From Methanothermobacter sp. K4 (GTDB lineage: Archaea; Methanobacteriota; Methanobacteria; Methanobacteriales; Methanothermobacteraceae), in NCBI RefSeq assembly GCF_022014235.1, contig NZ_JAKLTD010000001.1:416491-480490 (forward strand): DNA of 64,000 nt, given 5' to 3'. The first letter of the stretch is position 1. Each line of letters starts with the position of its first letter. The position numbers and the translations under genes were made by a program. The notes beneath the pieces were generated by a model, which saw only the letters and a list, made by a program, of their open reading frames with translations, did not search any database and was not told where the DNA came from. Below, piece by piece: positions 50,996-61,541 of the stretch.

Positions 50996-51766
50996 TCATT
51001 TTAGCGGACCCTCCCGTGAGCAGGCCTCTGCAAGGCTGCAGCTGGCACATTTAGATGGATTCACCTGAACTTCAGGTACCTCACCATCATCCCTTATCCT
51101 TCTTATATCATCCAGGATATCGAAGAGGTACTCCCTTCTCCCATAATCTGCCAGAACGGGTCTTCTCTCACCGGGAAGTATGTATTCTATGAATGAAACC
51201 ATGGTTTCTGTCTCAAACTCCCTCTCAACCAGAATAGCATGTGCTGTGAGTTCAAGGCTGTCAGCTGGCCAGACACCCCTGAAGGGAGGTTTTGAGGTCT
51301 TTATCTTCAGGGGGTAGTAGGAGCCATCAACCAGCTCCATGGTTACACGTCCATGGATCTCAAGGGAGGGATCGTTTATGGGGTAATCCCTGATCAATGG
51401 GGGAAACAGCACATGGGCCAACATGTTCCCTGAAAGCCCAAGGGTACTCATGGCCCTCATTATCCTGTTTGCAGTGGATTCAACCTCAAAGAGCATGAGA
51501 TGCATTATCTTATCCCTTTCAGCATCACCAAAGCCCCCTATTATCACCTCCAGGTCCTCCCTGAGGATAGATTCCAGTTCATCCATTCTGATGTCTTCAT
51601 CAATCTTCCGCGCCCTGCTCTCAGCGGATGCCCTGAAATCGAGGTAGGCATCCCTGAGGCTTATTGCAAACCTGTTACCTGGTTCACTGATCCCAAGGAG
51701 TTCACGGAGATACACCTTCACCGGGCAGAACATGAATTCAGATATCATGGAAACCGCAATGGACAT
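50996..51766 (-). CDS. Cas4/DUF83-like protein with degenerate nuclease site
   Basis: A 256-residue protein related to Cas4/RecB-type exonucleases. The Fe-S cysteines are kept: FCPVKVYLRELL near the N terminus and CASCSLAEAC near the C terminus. The nuclease core reads GRVTMELVDGSYYPLKIKTS, whereas active members have GRVD...ypvEyK; the Asp is Thr and the Glu is Lys, and only the final Lys remains. It is therefore probably not an active nuclease. No cas genes or CRISPR repeats are in the window. GGTGAATCCT precedes the ATG at 51766. Confidence 0.75.
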   Translation of the reverse strand: MSIAVSMISEFMFCPVKVYLRELLGISEPGNRFAISLRDAYLDFRASAESRARKIDEDIRMDELESILREDLEVIIGGFGDAERDKIMHLMLFEVESTANRIMRAMSTLGLSGNMLAHVLFPPLIRDYPINDPSLEIHGRVTMELVDGSYYPLKIKTSKPPFRGVWPADSLELTAHAILVEREFETETMVSFIEYILPGERRPVLADYGRREYLFDILDDIRRIRDDGEVPEVQVNPSKCASCSLAEACSREGPLK

Positions 51767-51908
51767 AGGATTCACCACCAGTATATTATTATTAATTTAT
51801 TAATAAGTATTAAATATGATGGTGGGAATCCCAGGTCTGAAGAGCTCATGGCATAGGGTTTACATGATGCCTCTGCCATAAAAAACAAAAAAGAGGAGAT
51901 TTAAAAAA

Positions 51909-53180
51909 TTAGAGTATTTTAAGGCGCACGGGTTCACCTGTAACCCATCTGATTTCAGATATCTCCCTGAGGGCGCTCTGAATGTCACCCTCTGCTGCCT
52001 CATGGGTCACTATGTATATGGGTACGGATTCGCCCTCAAGGGCACCCTTCTGTGTAACCGATTCAATGCTTATTTTATGCCTGCTGAAGGCCCCGGCTAT
52101 CTCATGGAGGACCCCTGGCCTGTCAACTGCATCAAGCCTGATATAGTACCTTGATCTGGTTTCACTGAACTCCCTTATGGATTCAACCATCCTTATACCG
52201 GGCCCTGGCTGCACTGGACTTTCAGGGTTCAGGGCGATTTCCATACAGTCTGCAACAACTGCACTTGCAGTGGCCCTCCTCCCGGCTCCCTTACCATAGA
52301 ACATCACAGGGCCGGTGAAGTCACCTGTGATGTATATGCCGTTGAACACGCCATTTACAGATGAAAGCAGGTGTTCGTGGGGTACAAGGAAGGGCATCAC
52401 ACCCATTTCCAGCTCACCACCATCCAGAGAGGCCGTTGCAAGAAGTTTAACACTGCAGCCAAGCTCCTTATTTGCGTATTCAATGTCATCCTGCCTTATA
52501 CTGCTTATACCCTCCACGTGGAGGTCCCCTTCAGGCACATAAACCCCAAAACCAAGAAGAGCAAGTATTATCAGCTTCTGGGCAGTGTCATGACCCTCAA
52601 TATCAAATGTGGGATCTCTCTCAGCATAACCGAGCCTCTGGGCCTCCCTGAGGACATCATCAAATTCCATGCCCTCAGAGGCCATCCTTGTTAGGATGTA
52701 GTTGGCTGTGCCGTTTATTATACCATAGATGGATTTTATCCGGTTAGCTGCGAGGGACTCGTTGAGGGCCCTCAGTACGGGTATGCCTCCACCCACACTG
52801 GCCTCGAATGCGACTCTCACACCATTTTCCCTTGCAGCGGCCATTATCTCATCCCAGTGCTTGGCGAGGAGTGCCTTGTTGGCTGTTACAACGTGCTTAC
52901 CATTTTCCAGCGCCCTCAGTATGAAGCTACGGGCAGGTTCATAGCCCCCTATGAGTTCTATCACAATATCGATTTCCGGGTCATTGAGGATATCATCGGC
53001 ATCTGTTGAGAGTATCTCAGGGTCTATTTCAACGCCACGATCAGTTTCTATGTCAAGGTCCACCACCCTTTTGAGTTTCAGGTCCTTCCCGGTTTTTTCT
53101 CTGATGAGGTCATGGTTAGTGTTGAATATCTCCACAACCCCAGCCCCGATTGTTCCAAATCCTATGAGTCCAGCATTCAC
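51909..53180 (-). CDS. hom: Homoserine dehydrogenase
   Basis: A 423-residue enzyme that reduces aspartate semialdehyde to homoserine, the branch point to threonine and methionine. NAD(P)-binding loop [16 protein letters not shown] and catalytic-domain segments [17 protein letters not shown] and [14 protein letters not shown] are present, with the [19 protein letters not shown] motif. A C-terminal ACT domain covers about 345-423 ([20 protein letters not shown]), which suggests end-product control. The GTG at 53180 follows GGAGGTTTTC; an ATG 21 codons upstream lacks a ribosome site. Confidence 0.95.
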   Translation of the reverse strand: MNAGLIGFGTIGAGVVEIFNTNHDLIREKTGKDLKLKRVVDLDIETDRGVEIDPEILSTDADDILNDPEIDIVIELIGGYEPARSFILRALENGKHVVTANKALLAKHWDEIMAAARENGVRVAFEASVGGGIPVLRALNESLAANRIKSIYGIINGTANYILTRMASEGMEFDDVLREAQRLGYAERDPTFDIEGHDTAQKLIILALLGFGVYVPEGDLHVEGISSIRQDDIEYANKELGCSVKLLATASLDGGELEMGVMPFLVPHEHLLSSVNGVFNGIYITGDFTGPVMFYGKGAGRRATASAVVADCMEIALNPESPVQPGPGIRMVESIREFSETRSRYYIRLDAVDRPGVLHEIAGAFSRHKISIESVTQKGALEGESVPIYIVTHEAAEGDIQSALREISEIRWVTGEPVRLKIL

Positions 53181-53459
53181 ATGAAAACCTCCACATTTAA
53201 TGAACAGTGTAACTTCATCTACAGGTGTCCCTCCACCATTCACCTTGATGATTTATCGCATTTCCAGTTTAAAATAGTTCAGATTCCCAGTGAAATCGGG
53301 ACTTTTTTGTTGTGTTTTCTGTTCCTGATTAAAAGGCGGGATTTGGCACCATACGAAATAATATACTTATAATCATATTTTAGGTTTATTTCTAAAATGG
53401 TAAATTATATATCGTTTTTTGTTCAGAATATACTTTGAACATAATCGGGGGGGAGGTGT

Positions 53460-55597
53460 ATGCATAGAAAGGTTTTTATTCTGTTATTGGCTGCCTTTTT
53501 TGTGGCTGCTTTTTCCAGCACGGCATCGGGGGCCGCTGTCAATGATAGGACAGGGCAGAGCTATGACACCATTCAGGAGCACTGGATGACTGCGGACCTG
53601 GCGATAGTATAAGTGTGGATGATGGAACCTACAACGAGAATGTTCAGATAGTCAAGGAAAACGTTTCTCTCACATCAATAAATAGGGGAGCCGTTGTTAT
53701 AAATCCAGCTGATCCCAATAGGCCAGTAATCAACGTAACGGCAGATGGTGTTAGTATACGTGGATTCAATATAACCAGCGGCAATGATTATGGTATACTT
53801 GTGAATGCAAACAGATGCACAGTATCGTATAACTACCTCAAAGCTGGCGGTATTAAACTTAATGGTTCCTCCAACAGCACAATCAGGAGTAACACCATAA
53901 CAAGTGATTCAATGGGTTTTGATGGAATCACTCTGGTCAGTTCTTCAGGCAACTTGATCTCACGAAATATTATAACACGGAGAGCTAACGGTATATGGCT
54001 GGGGGATTCCTCATACAATACCATATCCCAGAACAGATTTGAGGAAAACACGTATTCAATTGCGATGAACGGGGCCGCCTTCAACAGCATAATTGATAAC
54101 AACATGACCGACAATAATTTTGGAATCTATAATTACGGTGTCAACAACACCATAACAGCTAACAGGATAGCTAATTCGCTATGTTACAATCTTCAACTAA
54201 CAGGTAGCGATAATAGCATCTACGGGAACTATCTCATAAACGGCCTTGTGTATACAGAAGCGGGCAACCGCCTTAACAACACAGAGATAGGTAATTACTG
54301 GTCACATTACTCAGGGAATGATACCAATGGGGATGGACTTGGGGATTCACCCATATCTGTGGATTACAGACCCCTGATCGTGGACCTTGCGGTGATTAAT
54401 GCTACAGTAACACCCACAAACATCCAGGTCATCATAAGGAACAATGGTCAGGCCAACCTCACACGCATAGATCCCACAGGCCAGTTCATGGTTAAAATAA
54501 ACTGTGATGGCAATGAAACAGCGCACTACATAAACGCACTCAATTACGGCGAGACACAGACCATCACAAGGCCAGTAGGTCTCGGGCCAGGTAGCCATGT
54601 GGTCAATATAACGATCCCATACAACGAGACAACCCAGCTACTGGAGGGTAAAAATAATATAAGGGACGCCTGTATAATCAACAACAATCTCACAGTGAAC
54701 AGGAACCTTATACCAGCCACCATAAACTATGGTAACCTCACGGCAACACCATTAAAAGGAACTGAACCATTAAATGTCACAGTAACGGTTAAAATCACAA
54801 ATACTGGCGATTTTTCAAAAAATGAGACTGTACTGCTCGTTGTAAATGGCACTATAGTTGATCAGAAGACCGTTGAGGTTGATGGACAATCAACGGTTAC
54901 GGTGACATTCACCATCCTTCTCCAGAACGGAACCCACACTGTGACTGTAAATAACATGACACCGGTGAATGTTACAGTCTTCAAACCATTAAGTGTCCTC
55001 TCAGTTGATCCAGCCAATGGCGCCCTTTCAGTTTCATCAACCAAGAGGATTGTTATAACCTTCAGTGAGAATATCCTCGCCGGCAGTGCCTATGGTAACA
55101 TAACTGTCAGAACGTCCAGTGGTGTATCCAAGAAAATCGAGAAGAGTACAAGTGGTAACAGGCTCTACATAAAACCCGTTGGTAGCTGGAGTCCGGGAGT
55201 CAGGTATATAATTACCGTGCCCAGGAACTCAGTTAAAACGGTCAATGGGGTTACCCTCGCATCTGATTTCAGTTCTTCATTCACATCTGCCATTGCTGTA
55301 ACCTACATTGACCCGAGAAATGGTGCGACAGGGGTTTCAAGGACCAGGACCATTGTTATAACCTTCAGTAACAGCATAATTGCAGGGCCAGCCTACAGTA
55401 AGATAACGGTTAAAACATCCACTGGAAGGCTGAAGTCCATCAGTAAGAGGATCAGTGGTAACAGGCTCTACATAAAACCCGTTGGTAGCTGGAGTGCCCG
55501 CACAAAGTACATCATCACTGTTCCATGGGCTGCTGTTAAGACCAGCACAGGTAACATGATGGCAGCGGACTTCAGATCAGCGTTCACCACAGCCTAA
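53460..55597 (+). pseudogene. Beta-helix surface protein (adhesin-like), interrupted by a -1 frameshift
   Basis: A secreted protein of about 711 residues in two frames. The ATG at 53460 follows GGGGGGAGGTG and starts a signal peptide (FILLLAAFFVAAFSSTASGA). After the segment SYDTIQE a missing base near 53577-53580 ends the frame at 53612. From about 53580 the next frame continues ALDDCGPGDSISVDDGTYNE to 55597. Domains are a right-handed beta-helix (NosD/PbH1 repeats such as NTISQNRFEENTYS), two CARDB-like Ig domains and two Big_5-type Ig domains (TFSENILAGSAYGNI, TFSNSIIAGPAYSKI). There is no C-terminal anchor. Inserting one G in CAGGAGCACTGG gives CAG GAG GCA CTG (QEAL), the expected sequence. 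Confidence 0.85.
55151..55495 (+). repeat. 42-bp exact repeat between the two Big_5 domains
   Basis: 55151-55192 and 55454-55495 are identical (SGNRLYIKPVGSWS coding), 303 bp or 101 codons apart. The flanking protein domains are about 60% alike. Identity at the DNA level points to recent domain duplication or gene conversion. Confidence 0.9.
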
Positions 55598-55621
55598 TAA
55601 ATAATCTCTTTATTTTTTACC

Positions 55622-56641
55622 TTATAATCTGAGATCCTTCAGCTTGATGAACTCGTCCTCGGCCTCCCTTGTTGTTCCCACAACAACCCGGTATCCGTTT
55701 TCCCTTCCACTGAACCTTTCAAGCTTACCCCTTGCGATTATCCTTTCACCCTCCCTGGCCTGCCCCGCATAGGTGTGGGTGAAGGACACAACCTCAGTGA
55801 TTTCGGCTTCGGGCCCCTCAAGTACACGGACATCCTCCACAAGGTACCTTGCAGGGTTGTCAAAGGCCTCGATAGCATCAGATACCGTGCACTCGACGGT
55901 CACCCTGCCGCAGTCCTCATAGGTTGTATCGGCCCATGAGCCCTGAATTTCACTCCAGTCCCTTGCAGCGAGGATATCGAATAGTGTTCCATTGATTATT
56001 CCTCTGTTATTCTTTCTCATTTCATACCAGCAGAACTCCCTGAAGGAGAGCGTATCATCGGTTATCCTTTTCCTGTAGACCTTCATGAGCTGTTCCTCAT
56101 CCAGTCCATTCAGCGGACTCTCAGGGTCACCCTTAAGCTCACCGAAGGCTTCCATGGCCCTCCGGTGGTTCCTCAAACCGTAAACCACAAAGTCTATATC
56201 GGAGTTCAGGGGGTCATACAATCCGGGGAGCACTGAACCTGAAACCCCCATGGAACTGTAGGGGATCCCTGCAGCATCATGCAACGTATTGGCAATCATC
56301 ACAACCCTGGCCAGCAGCTGATCGGTTGGGGATTCCATTATATCCATAAGGCGCTTTTCCGGTTTCAGTATGTTATCCACCCTTTCATGGGGGACGCCCA
56401 TCATGAGGACACCGAGTTCCTCGTAGTGGTGGAGGTAGGCGGGGTGGTTCTCCTCAAGGAAGGTGTATGCCAGCTCAGAATTCACCTTTGAGTATCTTGC
56501 CGAATTCAGGGACCTTTCACCTTCACTGTCTGGTATGTATCGCAAAAACGATAATATCCTGTCTTCTGGATGAACATATGATGTAACAGCAAAGAATAGA
56601 TCATCAGAGGTGTGTATGAAGTCACGGATTCGGGCTTTCAT
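55622..56641 (-). CDS. Nucleotidyltransferase-fold protein
   Basis: A 339-residue protein with a polymerase-beta-type nucleotidyltransferase core near residues 145-180: [20 protein letters not shown] has the helix-turn GS and the DxD metal pair. Beyond it lie a helical middle and a C-terminal beta-rich domain ([40 protein letters not shown]). I do not recognise the N-terminal segment. Substrate (nucleotide, tRNA or protein) unknown. It begins opposite the next gene's promoter. Confidence 0.7.
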   Translation of the reverse strand: MKARIRDFIHTSDDLFFAVTSYVHPEDRILSFLRYIPDSEGERSLNSARYSKVNSELAYTFLEENHPAYLHHYEELGVLMMGVPHERVDNILKPEKRLMDIMESPTDQLLARVVMIANTLHDAAGIPYSSMGVSGSVLPGLYDPLNSDIDFVVYGLRNHRRAMEAFGELKGDPESPLNGLDEEQLMKVYRKRITDDTLSFREFCWYEMRKNNRGIINGTLFDILAARDWSEIQGSWADTTYEDCGRVTVECTVSDAIEAFDNPARYLVEDVRVLEGPEAEITEVVSFTHTYAGQAREGERIIARGKLERFSGRENGYRVVVGTTREAEDEFIKLKDLRL

Positions 56642-56774
56642 AGGTAAATTAAATGCATGATGGAACTATAAAGCTTTTCATATTCTTCTGGAGGTATCAT
56701 GGGGCTTTATCTCTTCCCGGTTATCTGGATTTTTCATGATAATTAAATGAGGGCTGATCTCTAAATAATTTAAT

Positions 56775-57140
56775 ATGATTATCCTGAGACTTGAGCCTGG
56801 CATGGATCTCATGGCTGAGATGGAGGCCCTTGATGTTGAAGGTGTCGTTGTAGCAGGTATAGGTAGCCTCCATGGTGTGAGGATAAGGACCGCGAATGAG
56901 AGCATCCTTACGGTTGAGGGCCCCCTTGAGATAATATCCCTTCAGGGGACAATCACAGGTGATGGCGTCCACATCCACATTGCAGTGGCTGATTCCTCTG
57001 GAAGGGTACTTGGCGGACACCTCAAGGGCTACTGCAGGATAAGGACAACAGTCGAGCTTGCCGTGATACCATATCATGGTAAACTGAAAAGGGTGATGGA
57101 TGAGAGAACCGGTTACAGGGAGCTACTGGTTATTGACTGA
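56775..57140 (+). CDS. DUF296 / PPC-domain protein
   Basis: A 121-residue single PPC (DUF296, PCC) domain, a trimeric fold found alone in prokaryotes and fused to AT-hooks in plants. Recognisable parts are ILRLEPGMDLMAEMEALDVE, VVVAGIGSLHGVRIRTA, ISLQGTITGDGVHIHIAVAD and VLGGHLKGYCRIRTTVELAV, the last with metal-binding His residues. No DNA-binding tail is present. Function in archaea is not established. ATG 56775 lacks a clear ribosome site. Confidence 0.82.
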   Translation: MIILRLEPGMDLMAEMEALDVEGVVVAGIGSLHGVRIRTANESILTVEGPLEIISLQGTITGDGVHIHIAVADSSGRVLGGHLKGYCRIRTTVELAVIPYHGKLKRVMDERTGYRELLVID

Positions 57141-57263
57141 TTTCAATCACATCAGGGGCTCAAACATGGGGTCACTTCCCTGGGGGATCTCTGTTATGGG
57201 TCTCTTCATGTGACTCAAATCCTACTTATAGGACCACCTCCAAATAGTATAGATGGTGATTGA

Positions 57264-57830
57264 ATGATATATGAGCACCTTGAGGACCCTATCCTGTATG
57301 ATGGAAGCCAGATAGAACCTGCATGGGCCCTCAGTGAACTGGGAATAAAGGGTTCGAGCATAATAACCTGGATAGGCCCAATGGATGTGAAGAACATCGT
57401 GGACTACGAGGACGTTGACCTTGAGATAAAGTCTGAGAATGTCCTTCACTTCATTGTTGAACACTTTGATGAACAGCCATCAAGTCTGCGTTTATCCTAT
57501 CACAGGCAGAGGATCCTGGTCATGCTCCTCATGGAGGAACTTCGGGCTCATGGATTCGAGATCCGGAGGGAGGGTGATGACCTCTACGTAGGATCATCCA
57601 AGTTAACTGTTTCCATAGCAACCGCCTCGGTATCCAGCATGAAGATACACCTGGGTGTGAACATCCATGAGAAGGGCACACCAGATGATGTGGATACCGT
57701 GGGGCTCCTGGATGAGAGGCCTGAACTTGGAATGGATGGTGTGGTACAGATAGCAGAGAACGTTGCCATGGCATACATACATGAGATTGGCTCCATCGAG
57801 GAGGACATATGCAAAACCCGGATTTTCTGA
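57264..57830 (+). CDS. DUF366 family protein
   Basis: A 188-residue protein of the DUF366 family. Typical parts are [20 protein letters not shown], the [18 protein letters not shown] segment and [20 protein letters not shown]. It has neither membrane segments nor a known catalytic motif. The gene is 37 bp before queD and is repeatedly next to queD/queE in methanogens (from memory), so a role in deazapurine (archaeosine) metabolism is plausible but not shown. GTGATTGA precedes the ATG. Confidence 0.8.
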   Translation: MIYEHLEDPILYDGSQIEPAWALSELGIKGSSIITWIGPMDVKNIVDYEDVDLEIKSENVLHFIVEHFDEQPSSLRLSYHRQRILVMLLMEELRAHGFEIRREGDDLYVGSSKLTVSIATASVSSMKIHLGVNIHEKGTPDDVDTVGLLDERPELGMDGVVQIAENVAMAYIHEIGSIEEDICKTRIF

Positions 57831-57867
57831 GGGGGCAGAAAACTCTGATTAGTTAGATGTGGTTAAC

Positions 57868-58344
57868 ATGAAAATAGTTATCAACGGGATACACGCCAAT
57901 TTAAGGTTTTCAGCGGCCCACATGATACCTGAACACGAGTCATGTGGATGCATACATGGACATTCATACATAGTTGACGTGAAGGTTGAGGGGAAAAGGA
58001 GTGGCAGGCACGGGTTCGTGGCTGACTTCAAGGATGTTAAGGCAGTGGTCAGAGAACTATGCAGCAGATTTGACCATAAACTCCTCATACCACTCAGAAG
58101 CCCGCTCATAAATTTCTCATCAACAAGTGGAAACATCAAATTTGAGATCAGTGGTAAGGAGTACAGCATCCCCGAGGAGGACTGCTGCCTCCTTGACCTG
58201 GAATCCAGCTCTGCAGAGGAACTTTCACGTTACTTTGCCTCCACCCTCTTTAAGGAGCTTGGCAGAAAGTACGATATATCCTCGGTTGAGGTCTGCGTAA
58301 ATGAGGGAATAGGACAGGGGGCCATCTACACCATATCCCGGTGA
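57868..58344 (+). CDS. queD: 6-carboxy-tetrahydropterin synthase QueD
   Basis: A 158-residue T-fold enzyme that makes 6-carboxy-5,6,7,8-tetrahydropterin from dihydroneopterin triphosphate in the preQ0/archaeosine pathway. Zinc-binding histidines are in [21 protein letters not shown] (written in two parts, AAHMIP and CIHGHSY), with the catalytic Cys between. [20 protein letters not shown] and the HKLLIP motif follow. ATG 57868 follows GTGGTTAAC. It overlaps the extended queE frame. Confidence 0.88.
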   Translation: MKIVINGIHANLRFSAAHMIPEHESCGCIHGHSYIVDVKVEGKRSGRHGFVADFKDVKAVVRELCSRFDHKLLIPLRSPLINFSSTSGNIKFEISGKEYSIPEEDCCLLDLESSSAEELSRYFASTLFKELGRKYDISSVEVCVNEGIGQGAIYTISR

Positions 58345-58349
58345 TCCAT

Positions 58350-59084
58350 ATGAGGGCACCCATTATGGAGGTCTTCAGCAGCATCCAGGGTGAGGGCCTC
58401 CTTATAGGGAAGAGGCAGATTTTCATACGGTTCGCCGGCTGCAACCTTAACTGCAGCTACTGTGACACCCCTGAGAGCAGGGACCCATCATGTGGGGAGG
58501 AAATCTCAGCAAACCAGCTTCTGGGGATGGTTGAAAACCTCATGACACCCGATTTTCATTCACTGAGCATCACAGGTGGCGAACCGCTTCTTTACCCTGA
58601 CTTTATCAGGGAATTCCTTGAGGATTCCCCCTGGAGCGCTCTCCTTGAAACCAACGGCTCTCTCCCGGCCAGTGCCCGGAGGGTATCCCACCTCTTTGAT
58701 TACGCATCGGTGGATATTAAAACATCTGAACATTTTTCAGGTGATTCCAACCATAATATTACAGAATCCGATATATCCGGGCCAGATGACCTCATTGATC
58801 GGGAGATTCAAGTCATAAACATATTAATATCAAAAGGTGTAAATACATATTGTAAGGTGGTTGTGATGCCCACAACGGGGGCTGAATACATCGGGGCCCT
58901 GGCCATGCGGCTCCGTGAAGGCGTTGATGACCCTGAAAAACTTTCAATGGTTATACAGCCCTGCAGTCCCCCTGAACAGTGGGCTCTGTACACTCCTCGC
59001 CTGCTGGAAATGTCTCAGGAAGCCGGAAAGTATATGGATATTTACGTTATACCACAGATGCATAGGGCCCTTGGCCTTAGGTAG
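58350..59084 (+). CDS. queE: 7-carboxy-7-deazaguanine synthase QueE
   Basis: A 244-residue radical SAM enzyme that contracts 6-carboxytetrahydropterin to 7-carboxy-7-deazaguanine. Start of the family pattern is [20 protein letters not shown]; the cluster motif is CNLNCSYC (CX3CX2C), and [16 protein letters not shown] is the SAM site. The long C-terminal part is typical of the archaeal form. ATG 58350 follows GGTGATCC. It lies next to queD in one operon; tRNA-guanine transglycosylase and queC genes are not in the window. Confidence 0.93.
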   Translation: MRAPIMEVFSSIQGEGLLIGKRQIFIRFAGCNLNCSYCDTPESRDPSCGEEISANQLLGMVENLMTPDFHSLSITGGEPLLYPDFIREFLEDSPWSALLETNGSLPASARRVSHLFDYASVDIKTSEHFSGDSNHNITESDISGPDDLIDREIQVINILISKGVNTYCKVVVMPTTGAEYIGALAMRLREGVDDPEKLSMVIQPCSPPEQWALYTPRLLEMSQEAGKYMDIYVIPQMHRALGLR

Positions 59085-59095
59085 GAGGTTGTCAG

Positions 59096-59659
59096 ATGGA
59101 AATGGAAACAAAGGTTACAGTCCATGATGCCATGACATCGAATGTTATAACAGCAGACCCTGGCATCAGCGTTGCAGAAGCAGCATCAATAATGACAGAA
59201 AAGAAGGTCGGAAGCATCATTGTGAAGAGCAACTCCGAACCTGAAGGACTCATCACAGAGAGTGACATCATAAGGAAGGTGGTTTCCAAGGACCTGGCTG
59301 CCAGCAAGGTTACAATTGGCGAGGTAATGAGCCGTAACCTCATAAGCATAGAACCTGAAAGGGAACTCAGTGACGCTGCAAGGCTGATGGCAAAGAACAG
59401 TATAAGGAGGCTCCCTGTGGTTAAGGACGGTGCACTTGTGGGGATACTGACATCCTCTGATGTCATGATGGTCGCCCCTGAACTCACCGAGATCCTTGTT
59501 GAGAATGCAAGGATTGAGGAGAACAGGGCACTGACGCCTGAGAATGAGAGGTCCGTCCCCGGTGTGTGCGAGGTCTGCGGTAACTATGAGGAGTACCTTG
59601 AGGAGTACGATGGTAGGTACATATGCGAGGAGTGTAAAGAGGACCTAGAGGGTGAATGA
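59096..59659 (+). CDS. CBS-domain pair with C-terminal zinc ribbon
   Basis: A 187-residue protein with two CBS domains ([20 protein letters not shown] and [20 protein letters not shown]) and a C-terminal four-cysteine ribbon ([18 protein letters not shown]). CBS pairs bind adenylates, SAM or NADH and act as energy sensors. The ribbon may bind another partner or nucleic acid. First of five consecutive CBS genes. It overlaps the next gene by eight bases. Confidence 0.88.
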   Translation: MEMETKVTVHDAMTSNVITADPGISVAEAASIMTEKKVGSIIVKSNSEPEGLITESDIIRKVVSKDLAASKVTIGEVMSRNLISIEPERELSDAARLMAKNSIRRLPVVKDGALVGILTSSDVMMVAPELTEILVENARIEENRALTPENERSVPGVCEVCGNYEEYLEEYDGRYICEECKEDLEGE

Positions 59660-60470
59660 TTTGTTTGTAAGAGACGTAATGACTTTAAATCCCGTCTCAG
59701 TCTCACTTGAAACTGCCGCCACTAGAGTAAGATCCATTCTAAGGGATGAAGATTTCAGATGTGTCCCTGTGGTTGAGGGAGAGAAACTGAGGGGTCTTAT
59801 AACAAGGGGTGATGTGCTCAACATCACAGCAACCAAGTCAAATCTTGAGGCAAGGGGTATAATGGAGAAACCAAAGGTTATCCTGACCCCTGAGATGGAT
59901 GCGATGAAGGCAGCATCTGACCTTTTAAAGGCCGGTGAGATACAGGCACCTGTTGTTGAGTCAACCGACAGCATGAAGCTTGTGGGAATACTGAGCGCCA
60001 TAGACCTCATATCAGGCTTCCTTGAAAATGGCTATGAGCCGGTCAGAAGCCCTGTAAGTGAGATAATGTCCCCAGACCCTGTTACATGTGAGCACAGCGA
60101 TCAGCTTTCAGCTGTATGGGATCTTATGGATGAATCAGGGTTTTCAGGTCTTCCTGTGATGAAGAAGGGTAAAATGATAGGTATCATAACCAGGAAGGAC
60201 CTTCTGAGGTACGGTCATGCAAGGATACACAGGGAATCAGGTGAAGTGAAATCCGTGGCGGTTGAGAAGATAATGAAGACACCACCTGTTGCCATAACAC
60301 CGGATACTCCTTCTGAAAAGGCTGCCTCTCTCATGCTGGAGAAGGATATTGGAAGGATCCCCGTGGTTGAAAACCCGGTATTTGTGAAGAGGGACCCCAG
60401 CATGGTGAAGGAAGCCGATCTTCTGGGTATAGTGTCCAGGGAGGACGTCCTGGAAGCTTATATCAAGTGA
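59652..60470 (+). CDS. Four-CBS-domain protein (array gene 2)
   Basis: A 272-residue protein made of four CBS motifs ([80 protein letters not shown]). No other domain is visible. The start could be GTG 59652 or TTG 59661, the latter with GGTGA five bases upstream. It overlaps array gene 1. Confidence 0.88.
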   Translation: MNDLFVRDVMTLNPVSVSLETAATRVRSILRDEDFRCVPVVEGEKLRGLITRGDVLNITATKSNLEARGIMEKPKVILTPEMDAMKAASDLLKAGEIQAPVVESTDSMKLVGILSAIDLISGFLENGYEPVRSPVSEIMSPDPVTCEHSDQLSAVWDLMDESGFSGLPVMKKGKMIGIITRKDLLRYGHARIHRESGEVKSVAVEKIMKTPPVAITPDTPSEKAASLMLEKDIGRIPVVENPVFVKRDPSMVKEADLLGIVSREDVLEAYIK

Positions 60471-60549
60471 AATGGTGGCTTGATGAAACCTGAAAGTCCC
60501 ATCAACGAGAAATTAATTTTTATTAAAAATGTTAGTTTGGGTAATAACG

Positions 60550-60570
60550 ATACTTACTTCATGTAAGTAT
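60550..60570. promoter_or_regulatory. 21-bp inverted repeat before the third CBS gene
   Basis: ATACTTAC-TTCAT-GTAAGTAT lies 22 bp upstream of the ATG at 60592, before the GAGAGGTG ribosome site. It is either an operator or an mRNA hairpin. ATGTAAGTA is also present between the HxlR regulator and microprotein genes (18833-18841). Confidence 0.6.
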
Positions 60571-60591
60571 ATCTCCCAGAGAGGTGTGTAA

Positions 60592-61533
60592 ATGAGAAAA
60601 AAAGACACCATAAACCTGGTAAAGTCTAGGGACCGTGGTCCCATTGAATTCGAGAGCAGAAACTTCGACCATGAAGGCGATGTCATGACAATCGCCGGGA
60701 AGGAAGTAATTTCCATACCACAGACAGCCACCATCAAGGAAGCAGCGGAGATAATGGTTAAGAACAAATTCAGGAGGCTTCCCATAACAAACCCCGGAAC
60801 AGGGAAGCTCCAGGGGATAGTAACGGCCATGGACATCCTGGACTTTTTAGGAGGGGGAGATAAATTCAAGATCCTGGATAACAAGTATGATGATAACTTC
60901 CTCGCAGCAGTCAACGAACCGGTTAAGAGTATAATGACACGTGATGTCATCCAAATAACCACCAGGGACTCCATATCAGATGCGGTGACCATGATGCTTG
61001 AAAACAGTGTCGGCGCCCTGCCGGTTGTGGATGATGAGGGGAGGATAGCAGGTATAGTATCCGAGAGGGACTTTGTGCTCCTCATGGCAGGGGTATTCAT
61101 TGATGAGGTCACTGAGGATCACATGACAGCTGATGTTATAACAACAACACCGGGAACACCGATAGAGGGCGCCTCCAAAATAATGGTAAGAAACAGGCTC
61201 AGGAGAATACCAGTTATTGGTGAGGAGCGAAGAACCCCCCACCCAGAGGATGAGAAACTGGTTGGAATTGTTACCTCCACCGATATACTCGAGTTCCTTG
61301 GAAGGAACCAGGCATTCAACTCAATGAAAACCAACAGTGCCGAGGAGGTTCTCTCCACACCTGTCACCGAAATAATGGAAAGGGAGGTCTGCACCGTCAC
61401 ATCAACAACAACCCTTGGAGAGGTCTGTGAGATCATGGAGAAACATGGAATTGGTGGTCTGCCGGTGGTGGACTATGGAAACCTCCGGGGAATCATAACA
61501 GAGAGCGACCTTCTGAGGGCAATAACAGGTTAG
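60592..61533 (+). CDS. Four-CBS-domain protein (array gene 3)
   Basis: A 313-residue protein with a basic N-terminal extension (about 30 residues) and four CBS motifs (AGKEVISIPQTATIKEAAEI, VKSIMTRDVIQITTRDSISD, TADVITTTPGTPIEGASKIM, VTEIMEREVCTVTSTTTLGE). GAGAGGTG precedes the ATG. It has its own upstream region of 121 bp with an inverted repeat, so it may start a second transcript of the array. Confidence 0.88.
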   Translation: MRKKDTINLVKSRDRGPIEFESRNFDHEGDVMTIAGKEVISIPQTATIKEAAEIMVKNKFRRLPITNPGTGKLQGIVTAMDILDFLGGGDKFKILDNKYDDNFLAAVNEPVKSIMTRDVIQITTRDSISDAVTMMLENSVGALPVVDDEGRIAGIVSERDFVLLMAGVFIDEVTEDHMTADVITTTPGTPIEGASKIMVRNRLRRIPVIGEERRTPHPEDEKLVGIVTSTDILEFLGRNQAFNSMKTNSAEEVLSTPVTEIMEREVCTVTSTTTLGEVCEIMEKHGIGGLPVVDYGNLRGIITESDLLRAITG

Positions 61534-61541
61534 GTGGTCCC

